From: Bacteroidota bacterium
Lineage (GTDB): Bacteria; Bacteroidota; Ignavibacteria; UBA10030; UBA6906
Direction of reading: 5' to 3'
Length of the DNA: 64,000 nt
NCBI GenBank assembly: GCA_030835135.1
Contig: JAUQWO010000046.1
Span: 186,001-250,000 of the forward strand
Below are positions 49,233 to 58,283 of the stretch, piece after piece. The notes beneath the pieces were generated by a model that saw only the letters and a list, made by a program, of their open reading frames with translations, made no database searches and was not told the DNA's origin. Positions within the stretch are counted from its first letter, which is position 1, and each line of letters starts with the position of its first letter. Both the position numbers and the translations under genes were made by a program.

Positions 49233-50474
49233 TCAGGATTTCTTCAGGAACGCAAGGTACTGCTCCGCAAGGATGCGGTAATCGTTGTGCGTGCGCACGA
49301 ACTCCGCGCCACGCTGCCCCATGGCATGCAGCGCCCCGGGCGTGACCAGCATCAACTGCCGCACCGCATGCGCGAGGGATGGCGGGTCCTCCGGCGGCAC
49401 AGTGATCCCGCAATCCGCCTGCGCCACCATGTCATTGCTCGCTTCCACCGCATGAATGATCGGCTTCGCAGCAAGCATGTAGTCCATCAATTTGTTCGGA
49501 CTCACGCCATACCGGTACAGCGGCTTCTTCCGCCAGACGATCAGCGCAACATCCACACCGGCAAGGAACCCCTGCACGCATTTCTTGGGGATCGGCGGGA
49601 GAAAATGCATGTTCGTCAAACCGAGATCGGCAGCGCGTTTCTTCAGGCGCTCCTTCTCGCCCCCCTGCCCGATCAGGACGAACGCCGCACTCGTATCGCG
49701 CAGGATCTGTGCGGCATCCACAACCACATCAAGACCGTTAGCGATACCGTGCGATCCGGCATACCCCACAAGGAACCGACCTTCGTTCCGGAGGCGCGAC
49801 AGCACGTTCCCGACCTCCTCCGGAAGCTCCGCGTGCTCCTGTGGCTCGAGATCGACGCCCTGCGGAACGCACATCCACCGCTCGGGCCGGAGCCCGCGCT
49901 CCTGCATGTACTCCAGCGAGTTGGGCAGCGTCGTCACAACCCGGTCCGCCGTGCGGTAGGCGATGTTCTCCACCGCCTTGAACAGCAACACGAGGGGATT
50001 GCGCGGCCCGTACCCGCCCAGATCGGTCAGCGTCAGGGGCCACAGGTCGCGCACCTCGCGCACGGCGATCCCTCCGGACAAGCGGGCGATCCGCCGCACC
50101 GGCAGGAAATCCAACGCATGCGTGGAGCCGGAGATGACGATGTCGGGCCGAAGCTCCTTCGCGATCCGTCTCCCGTGTTGCCAGAGCCGGACCATGAATG
50201 CCGCCATATTGATCATCCGCCCGATCCCGTTCCCGGCATACCGCGGCGTCTTCAGGATCTCGTACCGGATACCGTTCTCCGTCTCCACCCGGTGACTCCC
50301 CTGCATCTCCGGCACACTGAGAAAGAGATGGGAATACGATGCGACCACGATCGTGACCGTATGCCCCTGCTTCACCCATTCATGGGCAAGGTAGATGGGC
50401 CTGGACCTCGGGCAGTACTTCTCCGGCCCCATGTACTGATAGGCCATGACGATATGCAACGGTGTGCGGGTCAT
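49233..50474 (-). CDS. Glycosyltransferase family 4 protein
   Basis: 413 aa GT-B enzyme. The N-terminal domain carries YMGPEKYCPRSRPIYLAHEW, typical of WbuB/WbnE-like GT4 enzymes. The C-terminal domain has FLVGYAGSHGIANGLDVVVD and LIGQGGEKERL, then GVSPNKLMDYMLAAKPIIHA with the EX7E-like nucleotide-sugar site. Such enzymes commonly add the second sugar after a PglC-type transferase (PglA-like). Start ATG 50474; the frame is open upstream over the T9SS gene end. It follows that gene by 17 bp. Confidence 0.92.
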   Translation of the reverse strand: MTRTPLHIVMAYQYMGPEKYCPRSRPIYLAHEWVKQGHTVTIVVASYSHLFLSVPEMQGSHRVETENGIRYEILKTPRYAGNGIGRMINMAAFMVRLWQHGRRIAKELRPDIVISGSTHALDFLPVRRIARLSGGIAVREVRDLWPLTLTDLGGYGPRNPLVLLFKAVENIAYRTADRVVTTLPNSLEYMQERGLRPERWMCVPQGVDLEPQEHAELPEEVGNVLSRLRNEGRFLVGYAGSHGIANGLDVVVDAAQILRDTSAAFVLIGQGGEKERLKKRAADLGLTNMHFLPPIPKKCVQGFLAGVDVALIVWRKKPLYRYGVSPNKLMDYMLAAKPIIHAVEASNDMVAQADCGITVPPEDPPSLAHAVRQLMLVTPGALHAMGQRGAEFVRTHNDYRILAEQYLAFLKKS

Positions 50475-50491
50475 GATGGTCCTGTGTGCCC

Positions 50492-52258
50492 CTATCGCAC
50501 CAGCCGCAATTCCTGCACCGCGGAGGCGTTCCCGCAACGGATCCTGCAGAAGTATGCGCCGGTGGGAAATGATGCCGCGTTCCAAACCAGTGTATGGGGC
50601 CCCGCCTCTTCGTAGGCAGACCGCAGCGACGCGACGTGTGCGCCGAGCACGTTCACGATCTCCACCACGACATGTGTGGACGCGGTGAGTACGTACGAGA
50701 TGGTGGTGCTGGTGCGGAACGGATTCGGATAGATGCGGAAGTTTTCGATCTCCGGTTGCCGCGTCATGGAAGTGTCGTCCGGGGCCCCCGAGGTCCGGAA
50801 TGCCCACGGTCCCGCATACGCGCTTGTTCCCCCCGCATTGAGTGCACGCACCCGCCAGAAGTGCCGCTGCTGGGGGGCAAGCCTGGGAAGATGCACGGTC
50901 GTGTCGGCCAAGGTAGAGTCATCGAAGCTCATCGCTGAACCGAACAGCGAATCGCCGGTCACCTGTACGTGATAGGTGCTCGCCCCGAAAGAGCCAAACC
51001 ACATGAGTTCGGGTGTGAGCGGCACATCGATGGCGCCATCGAGCGGCGAGCGGAGCTGCGGCGCCGCGGGTGGATCGGGTGTGAACGTCAGATAATACTG
51101 CAGGTCGCCGTCGCGGCGGTCGGGCTGTCCCCACTGGTCCCACCCCTGCCACGTGCCGCCGGTGGTGAACTGCGCATAGCCATCGATGAACAACGCCGAC
51201 TTGAAATCGATCGACGACCCGCTTCCCTTCCTGATCGGATACAGGTCGTACGTACTGGATGCTGCACAACGGAACTCCAGCATGTATTTCTGTCCGCCGC
51301 CCAGGAGCTTGTTGCCCACCGGGATCGTCACCCAGGAATACGCCGTGCCCACCTTCGATGCTGCCAGCGCACCCCGTGCCACCGTGGCCCCTGCCATGGT
51401 CTGGATCTCGGCGATCAGTGAATCCGTTCCCGACAGCCGGCGCACACGCACCGACACCTGAGCCACGGGCTGATCGGCCGCGGTCATGGTGAAGACCTGT
51501 CGCACCGCACTCGTGCCGGAGACCGTCCTGGGATTCTCGCTCCACACCTCCATGTACCCGACCCCGTCGCTGAATCCATCCATATAGTTCAGCTCCAGGA
51601 TGGGTGTGTAGCTGTCCGATTGCCCCGTACTGATGTTCGTCCAGGAACCCGGATTGGTCCGCGACCCGAGGAGCTGGAACCAGTCGGGGTCGGCAAGGGT
51701 CGGCTGACACGGGATAAGCCCCTTGCGCATCCACAGGCTGTTCACGGAGACATAGTTGCTCACGGGGTCGGCATCGGGATTGGTGATCACCACATGATAG
51801 ATGGAACCCTTGCGCAACTGCACGGGCGATGGGAAGGTGAGGAGCGGGAAGCTCCCTTTGTTCATCGGATCGGTGTGCGTGTACGAGGCGAGCGTCTCCC
51901 CCGAGGGACGATGCCGCGACGTGCCGTCATCAGGCTGTATCCTCACGAGCAGCGAACCGCCCGTCCCGCCATTGTACCCCGATGAGCTGCTGGACCAGAT
52001 CACGTAGAGCCGCACCGACGCGAGGAGTCCCGAGTGCGTCGCACGGAACCCGAACGACGTCGTGGTCTGAAACGGCCCGCCGATACGCGTGTTGGACAGC
52101 GCATCCGCGCTCAGCCCGGACCCCAGGTATTGCGGGGTGGCGATGAGCAACCGGACACGTGTCGCCGCGATGCCGGGGAGAGGGGCTTCACTCCCGTTGA
52201 AGGCGAAGAGGAAGACCGCAAAGGCAGTCCATTGCCAGAGCATCTGCGGCACATGCAT
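50492..52258 (-). CDS. T9SS cargo protein 1, tandem paralogue
   Basis: About 588 aa. A signal peptide (LWQWTAFAVFLFAF) is followed by a large beta-rich region beginning GLSADALSNTRIGGP, a FN3-like domain (SPLDGAIDVPLTPELMWFGS) and a C-terminal type A T9SS sorting domain: FRIYPNPFRTSTTISYVL, VVVEIVNVLGAHVASL, GAYFCRIRCGN. It should be exported through T9SS and anchored or released at the surface. Its paralogue lies immediately upstream. Starts at ATG 52258 or 52285; neither has a good ribosome site. It lies between two glycosyltransferase genes, which is unusual for a cargo protein. Confidence 0.85.
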   Translation of the reverse strand: MHVPQMLWQWTAFAVFLFAFNGSEAPLPGIAATRVRLLIATPQYLGSGLSADALSNTRIGGPFQTTTSFGFRATHSGLLASVRLYVIWSSSSSGYNGGTGGSLLVRIQPDDGTSRHRPSGETLASYTHTDPMNKGSFPLLTFPSPVQLRKGSIYHVVITNPDADPVSNYVSVNSLWMRKGLIPCQPTLADPDWFQLLGSRTNPGSWTNISTGQSDSYTPILELNYMDGFSDGVGYMEVWSENPRTVSGTSAVRQVFTMTAADQPVAQVSVRVRRLSGTDSLIAEIQTMAGATVARGALAASKVGTAYSWVTIPVGNKLLGGGQKYMLEFRCAASSTYDLYPIRKGSGSSIDFKSALFIDGYAQFTTGGTWQGWDQWGQPDRRDGDLQYYLTFTPDPPAAPQLRSPLDGAIDVPLTPELMWFGSFGASTYHVQVTGDSLFGSAMSFDDSTLADTTVHLPRLAPQQRHFWRVRALNAGGTSAYAGPWAFRTSGAPDDTSMTRQPEIENFRIYPNPFRTSTTISYVLTASTHVVVEIVNVLGAHVASLRSAYEEAGPHTLVWNAASFPTGAYFCRIRCGNASAVQELRLVR

Positions 52259-52366
52259 CCTTGAGGTTCGCTTGTGTTTGCGCATACAGCGAAGGAGTGA
52301 TGCGATCCGGGCGGATCCCCGGTAGAAGCGGCCGGGGACCCGTGGGGTCAATGAAGAGATACGGCT

Positions 52367-54109
52367 TTATCGGACAAGATTCAAACCAGAGGTCACATGC
52401 GCGGCGCCAGCGCGCAGCACGCAAAAATATCTGCCGGCGGCCTTTCCCCGTGCATCCCACTGCACACGGTAGGAACCCGCGGACTGCCGGGCGTCCACGA
52501 GCCGCGCCACCATCGAGCCGAGCACGTCATACACCTCGATCGACACATCCGCTGCCACGTCCAGATGATACTGGATCGTGGTGCTGGGGTTGAACGGGTT
52601 GGGGTAGTTCACCACGCTCAATGGCCCCCCGTCTCCCGGCACCATTTCCACGCTCTCGGACTTCGGCACCGCAACATAGAACGAGACCACGGTAGAATAC
52701 TCGCTGGAACCGCTGCCGCCATTGGCACGCACGCGGAAGTAATACGTAGCACCCAACACCGGCGGGGCAAACTGCGCCGATGTATCCGTCACGCTGGTGT
52801 CCATCGCCGTTGCGGCGAACAATGAATCGCGGCTCACCTGCAAACGGTACGACGTGGCGCCGGACGACGGGTGCCAGGTCAGACGAACGGACGGCGAGGA
52901 GGTCACGCTTCCCGCACCAGGTTCATCGGGATCGGGCACACCCGGCACTTCATCCGCCGTTGCAAAGACGAATTGCAGATCGGCGTCCAGGCGGTTGGTG
53001 CCACCCCACTGGTCCCAACCCGTCCACGTCCCGTTCGTCGTGAACTGCGCATACCCATCGGCGAAGTACGACGACGCCGAGAACTGCACGTTCGATGAGC
53101 TCCCCTCGCGGAGCGGGAATGTTTCGTACGTGGTCCCCGCGGGGGACTGCAGCGTCAGGTTGTAGCGGCCCCCCTTCGTCAGCGTGCGCAGCGCGGAGAA
53201 CGTGTACGTCACCCACACATACTCCGTCCCAATGCCGGCAATGGTGCCGCTCTCGACCAGGGTGCCGTTGTTGCGCTCCAGCCGCACGGTGAGGGGCGCC
53301 GTGCCAGAGACCCGCCGCACGCGGAGAGCAACGCTCGTCACACGCCGGTCGGCCCCGCTCACCGTGAACGTCTCCCGCACCGAGGAGGAGCCAACGATCT
53401 GTTTCGTGCTCTCCGTCCACACTTCCATATAGCCGTTGCCCGTGCTATACCCATCCGCGTAGTGCAATTCCAGGATCGGCGTGTAGCTGTCCGAACCGCC
53501 GTTCTCGACAGGCCTCCACGAATCTGCCTGCGTGCTGAACGCAAGGAGCTGAAACCAGTCCTCGTCCGCGAACGCCGGTTGCCGCGGCGTGTCGCCATTG
53601 CGCTTCCAGAGACTGTTCACCGACACGAAGTTCGTCACCGGGTCCGGGTCCGGGTTGGTGATCACGATATGATAGAGCTCACCCGCCATCAATTGCGGTG
53701 GAGTGGCGAACGTCAGGACCGGAAAGTTGCTCTTGCTCATCGGATCGGTGTGGAGATACGAAGCCAGCGTCTGTCCTGACGGGTGATGGTCCGTGGTGCC
53801 GTCGTCCGTCTGGATCCGGAACAGCAGCGACCCACCCGTGCCACCGTTGTACCCGGAATTGCTCGCGGACCAGATCACATACGGCTGTATCGCAGCGAGC
53901 GTCCCGGAGTGTGTCGCACGGAACCCGTACGACGCGATGAAGCTCCACGGCCCGCCGATCCTGGTATTGGACAGCGCATCGGCACTGAGTCCAGGTCCGT
54001 ACGTACCACCCATGGCGTTCTGACGAACGCAAGCCAGCATTACACACATCGTCCACAGCAGCGCATGCTGAAACGCGCGCGGCCGCCGGTCACTTCTGAT
54101 GATCTCCAC
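52367..54109 (-). CDS. T9SS cargo protein 2, tandem paralogue
   Basis: About 580 aa, same layout as its neighbour: a signal sequence (FQHALLWTMCVMLACVRQ), GLSADALSNTRIGGP, SGYNGGTGGSLLFRIQ, GYAQFTTNGTWTGWDQWG (GYAQFTTGGTWQGWDQWG in the other copy), an FN3-like domain with PSVRLTWHPSSGATSYRLQ, and a sorting domain with VVNYPNPFNPSTTIQYHL and VYDVLGSMVARL. GTG 54109 is chosen because GAGGGGTGG lies just upstream; GTG 54136 is possible. Function unknown; the shared beta domain may bind or coat the glycan made by this operon (inference). Confidence 0.85.
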   Translation of the reverse strand: MEIIRSDRRPRAFQHALLWTMCVMLACVRQNAMGGTYGPGLSADALSNTRIGGPWSFIASYGFRATHSGTLAAIQPYVIWSASNSGYNGGTGGSLLFRIQTDDGTTDHHPSGQTLASYLHTDPMSKSNFPVLTFATPPQLMAGELYHIVITNPDPDPVTNFVSVNSLWKRNGDTPRQPAFADEDWFQLLAFSTQADSWRPVENGGSDSYTPILELHYADGYSTGNGYMEVWTESTKQIVGSSSVRETFTVSGADRRVTSVALRVRRVSGTAPLTVRLERNNGTLVESGTIAGIGTEYVWVTYTFSALRTLTKGGRYNLTLQSPAGTTYETFPLREGSSSNVQFSASSYFADGYAQFTTNGTWTGWDQWGGTNRLDADLQFVFATADEVPGVPDPDEPGAGSVTSSPSVRLTWHPSSGATSYRLQVSRDSLFAATAMDTSVTDTSAQFAPPVLGATYYFRVRANGGSGSSEYSTVVSFYVAVPKSESVEMVPGDGGPLSVVNYPNPFNPSTTIQYHLDVAADVSIEVYDVLGSMVARLVDARQSAGSYRVQWDARGKAAGRYFCVLRAGAAHVTSGLNLVR

Positions 54110-54229
54110 CCGCCACCCCTCGTGAGTACACGACACAGTGTAGAGGACGTGATGGAGCGCACGTCCTGCATATGCGTCATGTCGTCACACGGCATGCCAC
54201 GGGCGGGGAGTGCCAATCAGAGCTGTTTT

Positions 54230-55426
54230 CTATGCTGTTCGGACACCCTTCACACTTTTTTTCAAGATCGCGCTGTACACTCCTTCAAGTTTCCGTAACT
54301 CGTTGTCCCAGTTGAAATGCTTCGCCACTGCCGCGCGGCCGTTCTCGCCGAGCCTGCGCGCCAGCGTGGGGTCATCGATCAACCGTCGCACGGCCGTCGC
54401 CACTTCCTGCGGAGAGCGCGGGTCGATGCAGTAACCGCACTGGAGGTCCTCCACGATCGTCTTATACAACGGAAAATTTGAGGCCAGGATGGGCATGCCG
54501 AGGCACATATATTCGAAGATCTTCGTCGGGTACGAGCCCATGTAGTTCGGGATCGGGGCAAGGAGCGCCGTTCCCAGCGTACATCCTGCCATGATCTCCC
54601 ACCCCTGATGCGCCTCCATGTAACCTCGTACGTTCACATCCTGGAGCCCGTATGTACGGACACGGTCCCCGATCTCGCGGCGGTGATCTTCCTGGATCGG
54701 CCCGATGAGTTCCATGCCGACCTGGTACCCCTGTGTCTTCAACAGGTGCAGCGCCTCAATGAGCACCAGCGTGCCGCGCAAGGGGGAGACCGCACCGAAG
54801 TACCCGATCGCCGGCTCCGCCCTCCGCGTTACCTTCACCGCCCGGAGTTCATCCAGCAGCGGCATATTCAACACCACGGCGCTCTTCCGCGAACGCGAGT
54901 AGTGCCGCACGTACGAATCCTCCGCAAAGACGATCGGCATGCCGATAAGCAGCAGCCACTCGAGCACCACCACCGAAACGGAGATCGGTCGGCGGACGAG
55001 GCGCGGGAGCCATGCTTTGTCCAGGATGGCGCCGGGGAGGTTCTCGTGCATATCGAAGACCACCTTCTTCCCCAACAGCCGCAGCAACTGTCCCCAGGGC
55101 AACAGTTCGGGATCATGAAGATGGTACAGGTCGGCGCGGAGCGACAGCGCCGCGGTGAACGCATGCCAGCAACCCAGCGACATGCGCATCAGCCGGTTCC
55201 GGTATTTGGGCATGGGCACCAGCGTCACGCCGGACCTGGTTCCGGCCTCGGCATCCGGCGCAACGAGGAAGACCTCATAGCCGTTCTTCGCCAGCGATCT
55301 GCATTCCTTCTGGAAGATGCGGATATCGTCCGGTGTATGGACGGCCGTGATGTGCACGATCCGTGGCCGTTTGCCCGGCGGACTGGCGCCTGCCGCCAAC
55401 GCGGTGTGTGTATTCTCAGAAGCCAT
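54230..55426 (-). CDS. Glycosyltransferase family 4 protein
   Basis: 398 aa GT-B fold. The N-terminal domain has VHITAVHTPDDIRIFQKECR and LYHLHDPELLPWG, the C-terminal domain AIGYFGAVSPLRGTLVLIEA and SYPTKIFEYMCLGMPILAS, with the conserved Lys/Glu nucleotide-sugar site in KIFEYM. It is probably a retaining transferase adding a sugar to the lipid-linked repeat on the cytoplasmic side. It follows the ChbG-like deacetylase gene by 23 bp and precedes the T9SS pair by about 120 bp. Confidence 0.92.
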   Translation of the reverse strand: MASENTHTALAAGASPPGKRPRIVHITAVHTPDDIRIFQKECRSLAKNGYEVFLVAPDAEAGTRSGVTLVPMPKYRNRLMRMSLGCWHAFTAALSLRADLYHLHDPELLPWGQLLRLLGKKVVFDMHENLPGAILDKAWLPRLVRRPISVSVVVLEWLLLIGMPIVFAEDSYVRHYSRSRKSAVVLNMPLLDELRAVKVTRRAEPAIGYFGAVSPLRGTLVLIEALHLLKTQGYQVGMELIGPIQEDHRREIGDRVRTYGLQDVNVRGYMEAHQGWEIMAGCTLGTALLAPIPNYMGSYPTKIFEYMCLGMPILASNFPLYKTIVEDLQCGYCIDPRSPQEVATAVRRLIDDPTLARRLGENGRAAVAKHFNWDNELRKLEGVYSAILKKSVKGVRTA

Positions 55427-55449
55427 TCATCCCGGCCTGTGAAGCTGCT

Positions 55450-56208
55450 TTATGATAGTGGAGTGAAGGCAAAATCATGTGCCAGGCGTTCCAGCATGGA
55501 CCGTGTGTGGTACCCATTGATCGCATCGATGAGTTCGCCCGTTTCCGAGTACCCCGGGTGGATCATGATCTCGTACGTTCCCGGCGTATGCGCCTCCGCG
55601 GGGGACAACGCCAGGAACGCGGAGAGATCCCCGAAGTGATCGGTGACCGCAAAACCTTTCCACGACAGGTACTTCGTGAAGCCAAGCTTGTATGCGCCCC
55701 GGAGCGGGTCCACGCGGTGCAGGTTCGCGGACGTGCGCACCCGCCGTACGTTGAACCCCTTGAGGGCCGGCTCCAGCAACCGGAACAAGGCAAGGTTCGT
55801 GTGCACATGCCTGTGGGAATCGGCGTGAGTGGCGGCGAGGCCGTGTTGCCGGCAGCGGGCGATCTGCGCTTTCGCTTCTCTGGCGACACACTCCCTATCA
55901 ACGGATGAGAACAGCACCCCCTTCCGCTGGTAGGAGAACCGGCCGTCCGCGTCACAGAAGCGCCGGTTGCGTTTGATACCGTTGGTGAGCGGCACCCCTT
56001 CCGACAGGTTCAGGTGGACCCCCACGCGATGGGCAAACTTGTGCTGCTGTGCCAGTTCACACGCCTCGTCGAATCCCGGCATGTTGGCCATCGCGGTCGT
56101 GTTCGTCGCAAGTCCGGACGCCATGCATTCTACGATCGCCCGGTTCACAGTGTCCGAGCGGCCGAAGTCATCCGCGTTCACGCTCATCTGCTGGACGGAG
56201 CTCTTCAA
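55450..56208 (-). CDS. ChbG/YdjC-like carbohydrate deacetylase
   Basis: About 252 aa. SVNADDFGRSDTVN near the start, VGVHLNLSEGVPL and THADSHRHVHT give the aspartate and histidine metal ligands of YdjC/ChbG enzymes, which remove N-acetyl groups from amino-sugars. TTG 56208 is the proposed start: GGGGG lies seven bases upstream, and it overlaps the FemAB stop as TTGA. ATG 56187 would leave only three residues before NADDFG, short for the first strand. The tight coupling to a FemAB gene suggests deacetylation followed by new N-acylation. Confidence 0.88.
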   Translation of the reverse strand: MKSSVQQMSVNADDFGRSDTVNRAIVECMASGLATNTTAMANMPGFDEACELAQQHKFAHRVGVHLNLSEGVPLTNGIKRNRRFCDADGRFSYQRKGVLFSSVDRECVAREAKAQIARCRQHGLAATHADSHRHVHTNLALFRLLEPALKGFNVRRVRTSANLHRVDPLRGAYKLGFTKYLSWKGFAVTDHFGDLSAFLALSPAEAHTPGTYEIMIHPGYSETGELIDAINGYHTRSMLERLAHDFAFTPLS

Positions 56209-56963
56209 TAGTTCGCCCCCATCATAGCAAGCACCTTGCACGCAACGGTGCCGGCAAGCGACAGCGGCACCGTATACGAGTACACCGGAGCAACACTTCC
56301 ACCGAACGCCATCTTGAACTGCGCGATCTTCTTCGTCTCCTCGGTCTTGCCGGTAGCATCCAGTCCGCCCATATCGTACACCGTGAGGCCAAGATCCCGG
56401 AATGCCACCATATCGTTCCAGTGCAGAAACCTGTTTGCGCGCATGATCGCTTTGCTCCGGGGGTCGTCCTTCAGTTGGCGGAAGTGCGACGCGGAGTACA
56501 GCAGCACTGCCCGTTCCGGCGTGCGGAGATAGGCATGCCATGCGAGCATGATCCCATCGTTGAACGCGATGTTCGTGATCGCCAGCCGTTGCTTTTCGGT
56601 GAGGAGGAACAGCCGCTGGCGGAAGATCTTCTCCAGCCCTTTCGTTGCCGCAAAGTCATCGTAGTAGTCGCAGAACGCACCGATCACCGCCGGCGTGCAC
56701 GTCACATCGCACGTGCACGTCATCTCATCCTTCATTGCCTTCTTCACCATCTGCCGGGTGGTCTCGTTCATGCCGGCAAAGAGCGCCTCTTCGGATTGCT
56801 TCAGGTCGATCACCAGACAATGGCCGGGGCGTTCGCGCCCCTGAAGCGAGGCCACGGGGGTGGAGGTCGTCATGCGGTGGATATCCGCCTTCACCGGACC
56901 ATCCATCGCCGGTTCGTAATACGACTCCGCCACGCGGAGGCCGTTCCGCCGGAAGGTGATCAT
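56205..56963 (-). CDS. FemAB-like transferase 3 (short form)
   Basis: 252 aa, shorter than the usual 340-400 of the family. RPGHCLVIDLKQSEEALFA, NETTRQMVKKAMKDE and the C-terminal LTVYDMGGLDATG, TEETKKIAQFKMAFGGS follow the FemAB/GNAT pattern; the first GNAT half is reduced. It begins just after the O-antigen ligase stop and overlaps the deacetylase start, so the three are translationally linked. Confidence 0.8.
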   Translation of the reverse strand: MITFRRNGLRVAESYYEPAMDGPVKADIHRMTTSTPVASLQGRERPGHCLVIDLKQSEEALFAGMNETTRQMVKKAMKDEMTCTCDVTCTPAVIGAFCDYYDDFAATKGLEKIFRQRLFLLTEKQRLAITNIAFNDGIMLAWHAYLRTPERAVLLYSASHFRQLKDDPRSKAIMRANRFLHWNDMVAFRDLGLTVYDMGGLDATGKTEETKKIAQFKMAFGGSVAPVYSYTVPLSLAGTVACKVLAMMGANY

Positions 56964-56964
56964 G

Positions 56965-58248
56965 TTATGCTCCCGCCGCTTCCCTGGTCACCGCGGCTGC
57001 CTTCACGCTGCCTGCTGCCGGGGCCGTCGCCGGCGCCGCCAACGGTGTCGCCACCGGCGTCTTGCGCAGCGTGCTCAGGTCATGAACCCCCACCATCGAA
57101 GCGAGCGCAAGCAGGGTATAGAGGAGGCGGTTGTCGTTGAAATCGCCGCTCACCTGGGCATTCACGAACATGAACACCGCGAGGAGGAAGACCCACTGGT
57201 CGTTCACGCTCCGAGACGCCCGGGCTTGTTTGCCGGCCCTCCTGAAAATGACATAGAGCGCGAGGAGGACCAGAGCACCGGACACCCATCCACCTTCCAG
57301 GAAGATCTCCACGATGAGGTTGTGGGGATAGGTGATGCCCATCTCCTGCGCCATCTCCGCAAACCCGCCCCATCCGATGCCGAGGGGGGTGACGGCCCCC
57401 TTCTTCACCGAGATCTTGAGGGCACGGATACGGGTCGCGGCCGAGGCATTCTCCCTGGTATCCTCGAAGGGGTCGTTCCTGATCGACTCCTCCATGCGGC
57501 TCCTGGATCCTTCGGGGGCGATCTCCGAGCCGATGAGCAGTGCCAGCGCGAACAGTCCAACGGTCAGGAGCATCACGAGCCACTGTTGCACCGTCCGGGC
57601 ATTGAACATCAGAAAGAACAGGATGAGCGTCACCCCGATGGCGATGAGCGGACCGCGGGAGCCGGAGGCGAAGATGACGGGCACCAGGACCAGCAGCGCA
57701 GCTGCCTTTATCAGAAGCCGGAGCCACCGTCTCTTCCCCTGCGTAACGAGGAAACCGATGAGGGCGATACCGCTGGCGCGGCCCAGAGCGATCGTATTGG
57801 AGCCCATTGCCTCCAGTCGCGCATCCTGTTTGAACGTCCCCATCTCGGTCCAGAGAGTAACCATGGCGTCGGCGACGATCATGAGAGCGATCAGCGTCAG
57901 CGCCCGCCGGAATATCCGCAGATCGTTGCGTTCCGTGATGAGCAGCAGCGGGGCAGCGCAGGCGAGGAGCGTGAGCGTGAACATACGGCTCGACTTCTCG
58001 ATCGCGTAGTCCGTCCATACCGTCCAGAGGAGCGGGATGGCGAACAGGGAGACCCCGATGATCAGCCACACGAGCTGCTTCTGGTACCGCACATCCATCC
58101 GCAGCACGCGCCAGATCGAGAAGAGGGTCAGCGCACCGGCCGCGGCCACCGTCAGGTCGAACGGTATCCATGCCAGCCGCTCATCGGCTTTGAACTCGCC
58201 CACCAGCAGATACACCGCCAGAAAGATCGCCGGCACACTGCACTCCAC
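56965..58248 (-). CDS. O-antigen ligase/polymerase (Wzy_C family)
   Basis: 427 aa with about ten to twelve membrane segments. ASGSRGPLIAIGVTLILFF and ITYPHNLIVEIFLEGGWVSG are the Wzy_C signature and its HN..E motif on the outer face. It either joins finished glycan to an acceptor (WaaL or PglL-like) or polymerises repeats (Wzy); these cannot be separated by eye. The C-terminus is an Ala/Pro-rich tail. The start is a GTG at 58248, 35 bp after the flippase gene. Confidence 0.9.
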   Translation of the reverse strand: MECSVPAIFLAVYLLVGEFKADERLAWIPFDLTVAAAGALTLFSIWRVLRMDVRYQKQLVWLIIGVSLFAIPLLWTVWTDYAIEKSSRMFTLTLLACAAPLLLITERNDLRIFRRALTLIALMIVADAMVTLWTEMGTFKQDARLEAMGSNTIALGRASGIALIGFLVTQGKRRWLRLLIKAAALLVLVPVIFASGSRGPLIAIGVTLILFFLMFNARTVQQWLVMLLTVGLFALALLIGSEIAPEGSRSRMEESIRNDPFEDTRENASAATRIRALKISVKKGAVTPLGIGWGGFAEMAQEMGITYPHNLIVEIFLEGGWVSGALVLLALYVIFRRAGKQARASRSVNDQWVFLLAVFMFVNAQVSGDFNDNRLLYTLLALASMVGVHDLSTLRKTPVATPLAAPATAPAAGSVKAAAVTREAAGA

Positions 58249-58283
58249 AGAGACTGTTGAACGTTCACATCAGAGGGACCGGC

